Shown here: piece by piece, positions 53,384-64,000 of the stretch
How positions within the stretch are numbered: the first letter of the stretch is position 1
How the letters are laid out: every line of letters begins with the position of its first letter
DNA from: Spirogloea muscicola
Taxonomy: Eukaryota; Streptophyta; Zygnematophyceae; Spirogloeales; Spirogloeaceae
Length of the DNA stretch: 64,000 nt
NCBI GenBank assembly: GCA_009602725.1
Contig: WELB01000299.1
Coordinates: forward strand, 36,953-100,952
Reading direction: 5' to 3'
Notes under the pieces: model-generated
What the model was told of the DNA's origin: nothing
Databases searched by the model: none
The model's input: only the letters and a program-made list of their open reading frames with translations
Position numbers and translations under genes: made by a program

Positions 53384-56300
53384 TTGAAGTAGCTTTGGCT
53401 CCAGCCAAAGGTAGAATTGCATTTCTATGAGTGGCAATGATGCCCTCATGTGCTTGGTCCAACAAGGCCAATGGAGGACTAGGCAGCTCATTGCCGACTG
53501 GCATGTGGAGCATGTCTTTGTTCCTTCGCCGTCAATCACAGCAAGAGCTCAGTAGATTTTGGAGATGTGAGCATGATAAGAAGTGAAGAACTGTGAAGGC
53601 CGTGCCTTCAACGTGCTCTGTCCAGTGCCGGACATGAGCTGCTTAACAAAGCTGCTCCACGAAGGGAGTCTCAAGTAGGCAGGACGATCTGTTCAAGTCA
53701 GAGGAGGTAGTGGAGAGAACCCTACTCACGATCTGGCTAACAGTTGATGGGTCAATTCCCAAGCCCATTTTTAAAGTGGCTGATGAACGCAGTACTGGAG
53801 CATGGACAGGATCTTAAACAGACATATCTACAAGGACAGCTGCATGCTTAGGGCCATCATGTCATCCACGTGAAGATGCATTGCCCTGCTAGCGTAGCTA
53901 GTTGGTCTCCTCAAGCAACCATACTTGCCCCATGCATTTGGGCACCACAGAAGCTCTCCTTGAGCACAGCTCAAGGAGTTATTGAGCTTCTAAGTCCTGG
54001 ACACAGCTCAACATGCTGAGGTGGCGTTTCCTGAATGGCTGTCTAGCCCACCTCTTGTCCACCATCTGGCTGGCTCCTCACAGCTACTGCCTGTCATGAG
54101 AGCCCAACCCTGTGTTTCGTTGTGTCAGGCAGCCAGGTTCCGTTCCACTGAGTCACCTGTTCAGCTGTAAACAGATGGTAATTGCTTTTGCAGACCAAGT
54201 CTAAGGTCAATATGCACAGAATAGTGCACCTTGCCGTGCTTGACTCTATGCAGGAAGATGAGAAGGTTTGCGCTGACAATACAGAAAAAAGTCCAGAGCC
54301 TCATCAATGGTGAAGGGTCACGGTGGGGTCATTTGGAGTGAAGCGTACATATATTGAAGGCCCTACAGCCTGTGATTTGTACGTGAGCTGTGCTCCCCAT
54401 AGGAGACTTGACCAATGCGCAGGCCTGACTAGATACTGATCTGAGTCGGTCATTGTGAGAGCTTTGAAACTCCCACGGAGTAGGAGCAGGTGCTATCGTC
54501 ACGCGCTCATGTCATTCAAGCGGCCAGGGCGAGTCGAATTGAACAGCGCCAGTGGCGGTGCTAGCTGTGTGGCTTAGGCCTGTGGGCCCGACCAAAAGCT
54601 GAAGGCCAGGAGGCCGGGTCCGTGCCCTCCCCTATGACGTCCATAGCATGGATTGGATCTGCTGATTAGGAAACTTCCGGAATGTGTGAGGCGCATGTGG
54701 GATTGATGTGCTCGGCGGTTGACTCCGCGACGGGCAACCTTCACAAGGCGAAGGGCTGACATCACCCCCTTCTCTTCTTCTAGCAAGTTGGAGGCTATGA
54801 GACAATCATGACCCTTCTAGCCAGCAGCCTAGGCCAATGTCTGCGGCCCTCCCTTTCTGTTGCATTTCATTCCTGCTTTGTTGCAGTACTTTCGCGGCTA
54901 CTTTGGTATCTCACTGTGTGGCAAGTATCCACTCAGTCGCAGGTCGCAGTATGCCTCTGTTGGGGTTGACCACCCAGATGATATCGAAACGAGGAGCCGA
55001 AGTGCTTCTTACATTATAGTGGGCGTATACTGCACGTCGGTCTGGCTTTGCACAAGGTGTCCTGGCTGTGGTATACAATGATCATTATCGACCATCGGCA
55101 AGCTGTGATGTAGTACTTACTCGGATCAAAGCCCGTACCCTCATCACGGTTGCTTCACCTGCTACTTGTCAACCACCGACTTCTCCTGTCTTAGGTGCTC
55201 CAGTTCTCTGCTCTCTAATGTGTGGATTGTGACAGACAGGCCGGCGCAGCAGATATGCTGTGCACATAAGTAGTGGCCTGGATGTCATGGCATCAGTTGT
55301 GAACCGTGGACTCTGCGTATGACAGATATGGACAGCTTGCCCAAGACCACAATCATTTGGTTGCTGGACGTCACCTGCTGATTGTATGGCATCAAAGCAC
55401 ATGATGTAGAGCAGTCATTCTTTTCAGCATCAGCTTAGAGATTAAAATCTTTACAACCTGTACTACTCCTATCACACTGGCAATGCAATAGCACATAGTG
55501 CACAGGCGGTAATCTCTGAAGATCTAGAAGCGAGATCGATCCTGGCAGGTGTATGTGATGGCAGCCAGAGCTTGCTTTTTAACATTAGTAAGTTCACAGA
55601 ACTTCCTTGACTACTGAGACACCACGTTGTGTCCAATGATTGTTGGACCGTCTCATGTGGTCGCATGAGCATGCACACAGCGGCAACCCCACCATTCGGA
55701 GATAATCAGGAGAATGTTTGCAGATGCTTTACAAGATCGGCGAGCAAGTCTCGAGTTGACTTCTACATATGACGTACTGCTGCGTGGCGCGCAGGGCATG
55801 GATGAGGCTTCTGCCGGACTTGCTTGCAAGACTGTCATGCGAGTTCTAGGGCCATGCATGGCAACGGCATGGCCTTTGGATGGTTTCAATAATGTGCTCA
55901 GGACTGACATACTGTGCCGAAGCTGGGCACGTTGGATAGCAACAGGTTGCATGCAAAGAGTTCTTCTGTTCCGTGCTTTCAGCTGGTGCAATCTCAGCAG
56001 CAGGGATCGACGTTATGCTCCAGAGAACAGGAGCTACTCTGTGAAGCAGCGGGGCGAATTCTGGTGACCCGTACATGGGTGTGAAAACTACTTACACCAC
56101 ACTATATAGTTCGTGCGCAAGCATACCGAACTAAACAGCAATAGGTGCCGGTGAATTCCATGAAGGATGTGCGCCCAGCTGTTACCTCCTGCGGGCGAGC
56201 TCCTCCAAGTCAAGCCAAGAGTGCGCGTTCACACAGACTAGTACTGCCAGCAGCACAGCAAGGTGAGGTCAGCTGCAACTTCTGCCAGGTATGCAGTTGC

Positions 56301-56690
56301 CGTGCTGACAAATATCACGTGCGCAGCTGCCCCGACGTGTGTCCAAGGCCTGATTTGCACAAGTGCAGCACCGCTCATGACCAATTCGTAAGAGGTGGGC
56401 CAAAGGATAGGACCGCAACCCACGCATGTTTCGCATGCGTATCTCTGCATGACGCCAAGAGAGACGGCGCAGACTGCGGCAGCGCTTCAGAGCAGTGTAT
56501 CGATGGAGGCGTGGATTGCAGCAGGTAGGGGCCAGAGCATGCCAGCGCTGTTGCGGCAGCTCGCAGCGAGGTGGGGACCTCTTGGGCAGAAGGAGATAAA
56601 TAGGGTGGCGCGCTTATCTGCTGGAAGCCCTCCGTCAAGACTGGGCGGCGAAGCTCAAGGAAACGGAAAGGGGCCCAGTGGATGGCGCTG
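53384..56690. other. Long stretch without a recognised gene
   Basis: It should include the 3' UTR of the ankyrin-RING gene. The longest plus-strand frame (55714-56067, FADALQDRRASLELTSTYDV) and a segment at 54893-55080 (QYFRGYFGISLCGKYPLSRR after a TTGCAG) are possible exons, but I recognise neither. No LINE tail is seen until 56700. Confidence 0.35.
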
Positions 56691-56699
56691 CAGAAGAGA

Positions 56700-58135
56700 G
56701 AGAAGGCAGGCGGTGCGCATGCAATCAAAGGGAGGCCAAGCCAACACGAAATGCAGAAGGCAAAGGAAGTGCAAAATCTGGGGCCACACGAACCGATACC
56801 CTAGGTAGAAAGGGGCTTAGGCAACAGGGCGACGAAGGACAAATGGACGACTTGATTACCGACAATTGAGTACATACAAGCGGGACAGACTGACTTGGGG
56901 AGCCGGAGTACCGCCACGGTGGCCTGACTCAGCACGCTGATGAAGGGCCAGAACGTGCGAGCGGGTGCAGGCTCAGCGAAGCCGCCTCCCGTAGCATGCA
57001 ACCTATGCCTGCGTTACGCTGGTATGCCTAATGAGGCCTTGGAGGCCACAAGGAGGGCAGCGATTGCATAGCAGCCCGAGTCGCTCTCTCAGTGGAGTGC
57101 GTGGCGTGCACGCAAAGCTCAGCTCAGGACCAGAGGTTGGAGGTGGGTGTGCTCGAGGGGCGGCGGGCGGCTGTCGGGCCAGCCGGCCTGGGCCGGCCGA
57201 AAAGGAAAATGCGGCTGCTGGGGAGGCGGCCGCTGCAAGTGGTGTCGAGCGGCGGCATGAGGGGCGCGGGAGGTGCAGGCCGGCGTAGGGGCGAAAGCCC
57301 GGAGCGGGGGGCCCGGGAGGCACAGTAGCCGGGAGGCTGAGGAGGGCAGAGCGGGCAGCGGGCTGCGGGAAAGAAGTGGCTCTCCCAATGGGGGCAAGGG
57401 CTGTGAAAAGCCAGCCCAAAAAGAATTGACAAAGGTTCGAAGGGGCCACATGACGGAGGGGACTAAAGCGCTGTGCGGGAAGGGGCGGTGCGGCGTTGGG
57501 GAGGCGGGGTCGGCGTGGCCGTGGGCTGCAGGGGAGAAGAAGACTGCAGCTGCTGATTGGCAGAGGGCGGCTGCAAAAGCCAGCCAGGTGCATACAGAAA
57601 GTAGTTCTCCCGAAGAGAGAAAGTTCTTAGAGAGAAGGGCTCGCCCATTGAGGATAGGGGCTGGAAAAAGCCAGCCCAGAAAGGAATGAACAAAGGACGA
57701 GAAGGGGCCAGGGGAAGTACGAAGAACAACAAGCACTAAAAAGAAACGAAGCAGCTACGAAGCACTCAGTAACCCCTGCTAAGCAGCCTCAGGTCAGAGA
57801 GACTGGGTTCCTGGAAGCGGGTCCCCTGGCCAGAGCCAGAGGCAGCCTTAGCGCTTCCCCTGGCCCCCTTCTCGTACTTTGTACCTTCTTTTTTGGGCTG
57901 GCTTTTCCAGCCCCTATCCTCAACGGGTGAGACCTTTCTTCTGAAAGTGCTCGCCCTGAGAAGGGGGGCTAGCAAAGCCAGCCCCAAAAAAGAATGGACA
58001 ATGTCCAAATCCAAAGGAAAACTGAGAGTCCGCTTGCTTTTTTTTAAAGAGCAAGCGCGGCCAGATTAACTGGTGGCTGGGAGAGGCCAGCCCAAAAGAA
58101 TGGACAAGGTCTGAAGGAGTCGGAGTGCTAAGGAC
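56700..58135. mobile_element. Mixed LINE tails, families G/E, B, F, A and C
   Basis: 56700-56760 (-) is a terminal tail (GGCAGGCGGTGCGCATGCAA). 57374-57450 (-) is a B stem-loop. 57540-57610 (-) is an F tail. 57640-57845 (-) is an A end (SLSDLRLLSRGY near 57766). 57846-57945 (+) is an A tail. 57950-58020 (-) is a C tail. 58070-58130 (-) is another stem-loop. 57000-57370 between them is GC-rich with no recognised gene. Confidence 0.65.
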
Positions 58136-58139
58136 TGAG

Positions 58140-58823
58140 ACAGCAGTAAGCGAACTCTCAGTAACCTCTCGTCAGTAGATGCAAGTCTGAGTAGCTAGCA
58201 GGCGGAAAGACGTCGCCCTGGCGGAAGCCGGAGGCCGCCGCCAGAGCGCGGCCTGCGCGCAAGTGGACCGCAAAAGCTAGGGACCGCTGCAAAGAGACGG
58301 CCAGGCGCATCCGGTAAACTTGGGCGAGGGACCCGGCGACATGGAAGCCAGGCTGCTCGCCTTGCTGCCCGTCGCGGCGGGCCGCTGCTCGCCGCGCAAG
58401 GCGGTGAAGGAGGTCCAGCCATTTGGCGCCAAAGGCGCCGTGTACGTCGACGGCGAGTGGGATAAACTCGTCGCCTACCGGGTGATCTGAGTACTTGCGC
58501 TCCTTTGCGGCGGCCGCTTGGCGGACGGCGTAGCCCGCCTCCTCCGCCGAGCGTGTTGCGCTCCTGGAATCTGAGGAGTCCGTTGTGACGACGTCGGCAA
58601 TGAGCCGAGGCCCCCCGCCGAGCGCGCTAGCGACGAGATCGGCGCGCCGGGTGTGGAGGCGGCCGTCCGCCCCAGCAGTCAGAGGCATGATGCTGGAGTT
58701 CTCCAGCGCCACAGTGTAACCGGCTTCGACAAATATGCCAAACATCGCGTTCCGGAGCAGGTCGTGTGTGCCGGTCCGCTCCCCTCCCCGTGCGCATCGG
58801 AGCATGTGAGCTGCCAGTGACAA
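58140..58823 (-). mobile_element. LINE family H 3' half, open frame of 221 codons
   Basis: On the minus strand: SLAAHMLRCARGGERTGTHD, LRNAMFGIFVEAGYTVALEN, RRADLVASALGGGPRLIADV, KYSDHPVGDEFIPLAVDVHG, AGSLAQVYRMRLAVSLQRSL and SYSDLHLLTRGY. The frame is unbroken. The sequence is distinct from families A and C but uses the same domain order. Confidence 0.82.
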
Positions 58824-58829
58824 AGGAAA

Positions 58830-59775
58830 AGGACTACACTACAAAACACGAGATGATGCAGAGGGAAGCTCAGTACCCGCGAGTGAGCAACATCAAGTCA
58901 GAGTAGCTCGCTGCCGGGAAAGAGGCACTCTGCCGAGACCCAGAGGCAGCAGCGATAGCACGCCCTGCTCGCGCGTGGAGGGCGTGGGCTAGGGTTGAAA
59001 CGAGACCGCCAGGCGCAAGCGGATACCTGGGCGAGCGAATCGGCGGCGTTGAAGCCGGGCATCGCCCATGGCAGACCTGGCCGCCGATCAATGGCCTGAC
59101 GGGCAAGCCACTGGAGGAGATCCAGCCAGCCGCTGCCGAAAGCCCCGTTTACATCGATCGTCAGGGCTGCGAACCGGGTCATCACCAACCGGGTGATCGG
59201 CATATTTGCGCTCTTTGCCCCGGCCGCCAGGCCGACCGCGTGCCCTGCAGTTGTCGCCGATCTGGTGAGATTGGCGGAGTCCACGCAGTCAGTAGTCACC
59301 ACATCGGCGATGATGCGGGAACCGCCGCCGGGCGGGATGGCGACCAGGTCGGCGCGTCGGGTATGGAGCTGGCCGTCTGCACCCCGCTGGATGGGCATGA
59401 CCGAGGTATTTTCCATGGCGACTTTGTAGCCTGCCTCCATGACCACCCCCTGCATGCCATCTCGCGGAGGTCGTGGGAACCTGTCCTCTCCCTCCCGTGC
59501 GCGCAATGGAGCATGTGCGCAGCCAGCTCCGTAGGGTCAGCGGGACGGGCACCGCACTCGCACTGAGTGACGCCCACGAGGCAGGGAGGGAGGAGGCCCA
59601 AGAGCCGGTGGACCGCCGTCCGGAACACCTCATCTGGCATGGTGAGCGCCGGGTATAGTGGGAGCGCTGATAACCACGCCGCCCAAAAAGAAGGAACAAA
59701 GGGCGAACGAAGGGGGGGCAAGGGCTGTGAACAGCCATCCTAACAGTTGACAAGGTCTGAAGGGGCTAAAAGCGC
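58830..59775 (-). mobile_element. LINE family C 3' half and a further stem-loop
   Basis: Minus strand. RRADLVAIPPGGGSRIIADV, DVNGAFGSGWLDLLQWLARQ and SYSDLMLLTRGY near 58905, in at least two frames. An upstream part encodes LPDEVFRTAVHRLLGLLPPC-like matter and a CECGARPADPTELAAHMLHC knuckle. 59690-59775 (-) is a stem-loop tail (GGGCAAGGGCTGTGAACAGC). Confidence 0.78.
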
Positions 59776-60188
59776 TGAAGCGCAGAGCACCATTTCTTCG
59801 TCAAGGAATGGAGTGTATAGTGCATATTGAGTGATGGAATACAGGGGGTGCTCACGACCTCAGCGGGCGGCCAGGAGGCGGGCCGCCGGGGCGCCCGTTC
59901 GACTCAAGGCCGCGGGCGCCGTCGACCGGCCGGACTGACGCGTCACTGCAACTGCCGCCACGCCCCCCGGCCCCTGGCCAGCCCGCCGGACCGCTGCCAC
60001 CGCCGCAGCCCGCCGCCGGCCTGGCCTCCCTCTCACCACCCCGCGCCTTCACCTGCAGCCGGTGCCCGCTTCCCGGCCCTGGCCGCGCCTCGAGCCGCCG
60101 CTCTCCTCCCCAGCCACTCCGCCCGCCCTCCCGCTCCCTCGCCCCCTCCTGCAGCTCCGCAGCTCAGCTCACCCGGGCCCGCTTGACC
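59776..60188. promoter_or_regulatory. Upstream region of the O-fucosyltransferase gene
   Basis: Very GC- and Pro-codon-rich and open in several frames, as before other genes in this window. It presumably holds the promoter and 5' UTR. No site is resolved. Confidence 0.35.
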
Positions 60189-63100
60189 ATGCCGCCCCGC
60201 TGCATCAGCTTCCAGCAAGCCTTGGCCGTGGCCAGCCCCGCGCATGCTGCCCTTGCCCGGGCGCAAGCACACCAAGCACCTCCGCCAGCTGCAGGCGGCA
60301 CCATGGGCGGCGCTGGCCCTCTCAGACGGGTGACGCCCACGCCCAACAGCCGCCCAGACTACCTGGCGCTCCGCGCCGACGATGTGCAGGTGCACCTGGC
60401 AGGCTGCACTTGCAGCTGCCAGCAGAAAGAAGTCGTCTGCACAGCTGGCATGCTGGCAGCGCCGACGGTCTCCTCATCGAGTGCGTCGATGTGGACGTAC
60501 GAGTACAAAGGCAGGGTGGCCTGGCTTCCATACCTCCTTGCGCTTGGATTGTGCCTCTTTGTGGCATTCGAAGTGTTCCTGTGGTGGTTCAGTACGGGCC
60601 ACTGGGCCGCCCCTAGTAAGCTGGTAAGGCGTGCAGCCGAAATACTGCTTTCTGCTGTCCTTGGTGACACACAGCTGTGAAATGCCGAGCATAACAGTAT
60701 AGGTGTTCATAGATCACAGACCAGAGATCTGGTCCATGACGATATCATGCTTTGTGGTGGACATTATTGCAGCTTATCCAGATGGTCCATCTTAGCGATG
60801 AAGTTAGAGTACCAGAACGACCATTAGCACATATCACAGCTGGACTCACACAGTGCATTGCTCGTGAAGAAGGGTACCAAGGTAGGCGGTAAACTGGACC
60901 CCAGCACCTACAAATTGGTCGACTTGTAGTGATTGGACTGCTCCATTGCTTTGCATATACTTAGGCGGGATGAAGGCACTTGCTTCCATGCAACAGAGCG
61001 CTTCCTTGTGCATTCACAGTCTAAGAACACAGCCAGTCAACTTAGGCTCCGTCTTGAGCCTCTTCGACCTCACAAACGGCACTTGTGTAAAACCAGCGGC
61101 AACCGCAGCCACGAATGGCTACCTACTCGTCAATGCCAATGGAGGACTCAATCAGATGCGAGCAGGGGTAACAGATCGCCCACCTAGTCCAGCCATATTG
61201 TCCATGCTACGAAAGCGCCACATTGGCCAATTAAAACGTGCTCTTTGCTGCTGCAGAAGAAGTGCATGTTAGTGGCCTCAAGCTTGAGGGAGCCATCCAA
61301 TGACACATCTGAAGGCCAGATCACATTGTAGCTCAACAGTCAGTAACCTCCTTGTGAGGTGTAGGCTCAAGCACTGATGCACCCGTGCTCCATGGCACAT
61401 GACCTGGGATGTGCGCAGATTTGTGACATGGTAGCTATCGCAAGAATTATGAATGTGACACTCATCCTTCCGCAGCTTGACTCAACGTCGTACTGGGCAG
61501 ATGAAAGGTATGGCGTCAGGCCTTCTGCTGGTTCATGCTATAGATATGTAATTTGACTTTTGATTCCTTGAAAAACTGCCATAGAGACTCAGTTAAGCAG
61601 TCAATGCTGCCACCTCTTTGCTGGACTGCTAGAGCTTGTCAGGACATGTCATTGACTTCAGCCCCAAAGCCCGACAAAGGGTGGGCTGCTGCAGTAGTTT
61701 AAATCTATCATCTTCTTCGCATCCGCTGCATGATATCCATGTAGTGGGTTTGAGGACATATTTGATGCGAATCACTTTATAGACCATCTGGAGCACGATG
61801 TCAAGATCCTGAAGAAACTTCCAACACAGTTCTCTAGGACGAAGCCGCTATCCATAAACCCTGTCTCTTGGTCCAAGGTGACCGCAGACCACTGATTGAC
61901 AAGCGAGATGACAGGCATGTTGCTGTTTGCAATAAGTTGCTACTTCGAGAGAGAGCAGATAGTCAGCGAACAGCGGTGCTGCGTATGTTTGTGTGTCTGG
62001 CAGTCCTAGGCGAATATGCCGTGTTTGAGCTGCAGAAGGCACAAGCAACCCTGTGTACTGCAGGCATCTACTTTCAACGCTTGACTAGATCATCAAACTC
62101 CTGCGCTGTGCAGGCTTCTTACTACCTGGAGAATATCATGCCACTCTTCGAACATGAGAAGGTTATAGAATTCAAGCTCAGTGATTCCCGACTGGCGAAT
62201 AATGGGCTTCCACCTCACATGCAAAGACTTCGGTGTAGGACAAATTTTGAGGCTTTGAGGTTCCAGCCAACAATCGAGTCCCTTGGAGAAGTTGTTGTTA
62301 GGCGGCTGCGGAGTCAAGGTCCTTACGTAGCTCTGCATCTCAGGTTGGTTGTGCCAGGCTCGTGTATGCAGCTATGGGGAGTAGTCTCAATACAAATTTC
62401 TATGTGCCCAGCCTATGAGGCATAGATGTATTGATTGCATCAGACTTTCTGCAGCTGTAGCTGCCTGTTGCATGTTCACATCCTTTAAATAATAACGCTT
62501 TTCAAGAGTCTTGCTAAGAAGGGGTCTGAGACTAGCTCAGCTTGTACCTGCAGCATTCGCTCATGTGAGGCTGTGCAGATATGAAAAGGACATCCTGGCA
62601 TTCTCAGGCTGCAGCCAGGGCTTAACTACTGACGACATCGAGGAGCTTCGTCAAGTACGTTACAGTGTCAAGCACTGGAAAGAGAAAGTGATTGACGCGG
62701 AAAAACGCCGAGCCTCTGGGAAGTGCCCGTTGACCCCTCACGAAGCTGGAGTGTTCCTGAAGGTAGAGACTGCAGCTCCAACCACTGGGCCTCTTTTGCA
62801 GCAATGTGGCATCGGCATACTGTTGAGTGCCCAGAACGTCTCTGCATGTCTGCTCCTATCTGTGCATATGTCTGGCGAAGTTAGACTTTTGGCAGAGCTC
62901 ACACGTATTTCAAGGCTATCCTTGTGTAGGCCTTAGGTATCCCCCCCAAAATGACTATATATGTGGCGGCTGGAGACTTGTATGGAGGAGAGAAGAAGAT
63001 GGCCGAGTTCAAGAGCTTCTTCCCCAATGTTGTCACGAAAGAAACTATCGCAACAGAGATGGAGCTACTAGCTTTGCAGGGGTGTCAGAACAGGTAATCT

Positions 63101-63809
63101 ATCAGTTACGGCCTTGACTATATCTCTAGAAATCTTGAGTTCAGAATCCGAGGTTCTCATCTCATGACTTAACATCCCATAAGTAAGCATCTACCAGCAC
63201 GACATTCAGTGATTTGATTGTCTTGTGTAGTGACTCTTTCTTTGCAACTTGTTTGTACCACATGTGGAGCAGATATGCAGCGCTTGACTACATGGTAGCT
63301 ATTGCGAGCAATGTCTTTGTGCCAACATATGATGGCAACATGGCTCGGATGGTCCAAGGGCATCGAAGATTCTATGGACACAAACGCACCATCTCGCCAG
63401 ACAGGTGAATGTGACTGTTCAAGTCACTAGTGCAAGAAAATTTGTCTGACAAACGACAAGCATTACTATGGGGCACAGAGTTTAGCATAAGACTTGCTCT
63501 TGCAAAGGAGCAAGCATGTCATTGCCTAGTTTATGCACCCTGATGTTTCTGAGACTGACGCGCGCAATCTTCTGTAGAGTGGCGCTTGTCCCTCTCTTCG
63601 ACAGCCTTGCAAACGGAACTTTAGACGCAGCAGATATGGAGGAGCTAGTACAGACTCTACACAGCAATGAAGAACTTCCAAGGCTCAGGCTATCCTCTAA
63701 ACAGGGAGGACACCCAAGACATGAGGAGAGTTTCTATGCCAACCCATACCCTGGATGTATGTGCAAAATTGAGGGTAGTAAGGACATGCACTTGTGGGAC
63801 GCAGCATGA
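60189..63809 (+). CDS. Plant-type protein O-fucosyltransferase (GT106/DUF246 family)
   Basis: Ten exons, 60189-60623, 60782-60881, 60965-61167, 61419-61507, 61745-61877, 62114-62343, 62579-62762, 62930-63093, 63273-63404 and 63578-63809, give 633 residues with every phase consistent. A single membrane anchor ([20 protein letters not shown], from about residue 110) makes it a type II Golgi protein. The catalytic region has [151 protein letters not shown] and [16 protein letters not shown]. These are the plant O-FucT hallmarks, including the HLRxExDM-like region (here HLRYEKDIL) and VFxPTxxGNM. Land-plant relatives act on wall polymers or proteins; the acceptor here is unknown. The C-terminus continues past [12 protein letters not shown] for about 19 residues and may end at a different splice. 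Confidence 0.92.
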
Positions 63810-64000
63810 TAGCAACTTGATCTCTACAATCATTACCAGGTAGGCAGGTGCTTTCTCCTTCTTCCCCATTTCAGTCGAAGTTAATTGCAAATTCAGCTGA
63901 CGGTGCTGCATAGATGTTCTTGACGTGCATGTGTAACACACAGCAGCATCCTGCAACTCAATGCTTGACTAGCAAGCAGGAACGATGAGAATCCCAGAAT

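Overview
This looks like nuclear DNA of a green alga, probably a chlorophyte; a trebouxiophyte-type genome is my inference and no genus can be named. The evidence is a set of plant-type, intron-rich genes: a plastid ClpP3 subunit, two MEX1 maltose exporters, an AP2/ERF transcription factor, a plant-type O-fucosyltransferase, an XBAT35-like ankyrin-RING E3 ligase and several small plastid proteins. Introns are typically 100-400 bases with GT-AG ends and good phase continuity, so exon joins could be worked out by hand for most genes.

Layout. 0.9-13 kb is a compact host block: a UBE2S/UBC22-type ubiquitin E2 (+), an FMC1-like LYR protein (-), a DUF3143 plastid protein (+), a conserved probable thylakoid-lumen protein (+), a DnaJ-type zinc-finger plastid protein (+) and ClpP3 (-). 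13-18.2 kb is a graveyard of LINE 3' ends. 18.3-27 kb holds two tandem MEX1 paralogues with identical intron positions, separated by another LINE nest. 28-36.4 kb is a dense LINE nest with an assembly gap (35305-35702) and one small TIR transposon. 36.5-40 kb is a carnosine N-methyltransferase-type gene. 41-42.1 kb carries a minisatellite and LINE tails, 42.7-44 kb the AP2 gene, and 44.3-49.5 kb more LINEs. 49.7-53.4 kb is the ankyrin-RING E3 gene. 53.4-56.7 kb has nothing I can recognise, 56.7-59.8 kb is again LINEs, and 60.2-63.8 kb is the O-fucosyltransferase gene.

The mobile fraction is the most distinctive feature. At least eight related LINE families, labelled A-H here only for convenience, are present almost entirely as 5'-truncated 3' ends. 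They share one C-terminal protein region: an RT tail, then a CxC...HxxxC knuckle, then a possible restriction-like endonuclease, ending in a motif like SLSDLRLLSRGY. Most carry a short stem-loop in the 3' UTR (GGGCTGGC...CAGCCC) that is conserved across families whose other UTR sequence has diverged. About forty copies of the stem-loop lie on both strands. A second terminal motif, around ATGCGCACCGCGCGCC, ends families E and G. Several insertions have clear target-site duplications, which gives a relative order of events.

Several host genes point to the plastid: ClpP3 proteolysis, maltose export after starch breakdown, and small thylakoid or stromal proteins. There is no operon-like logic, as expected for a nuclear genome.
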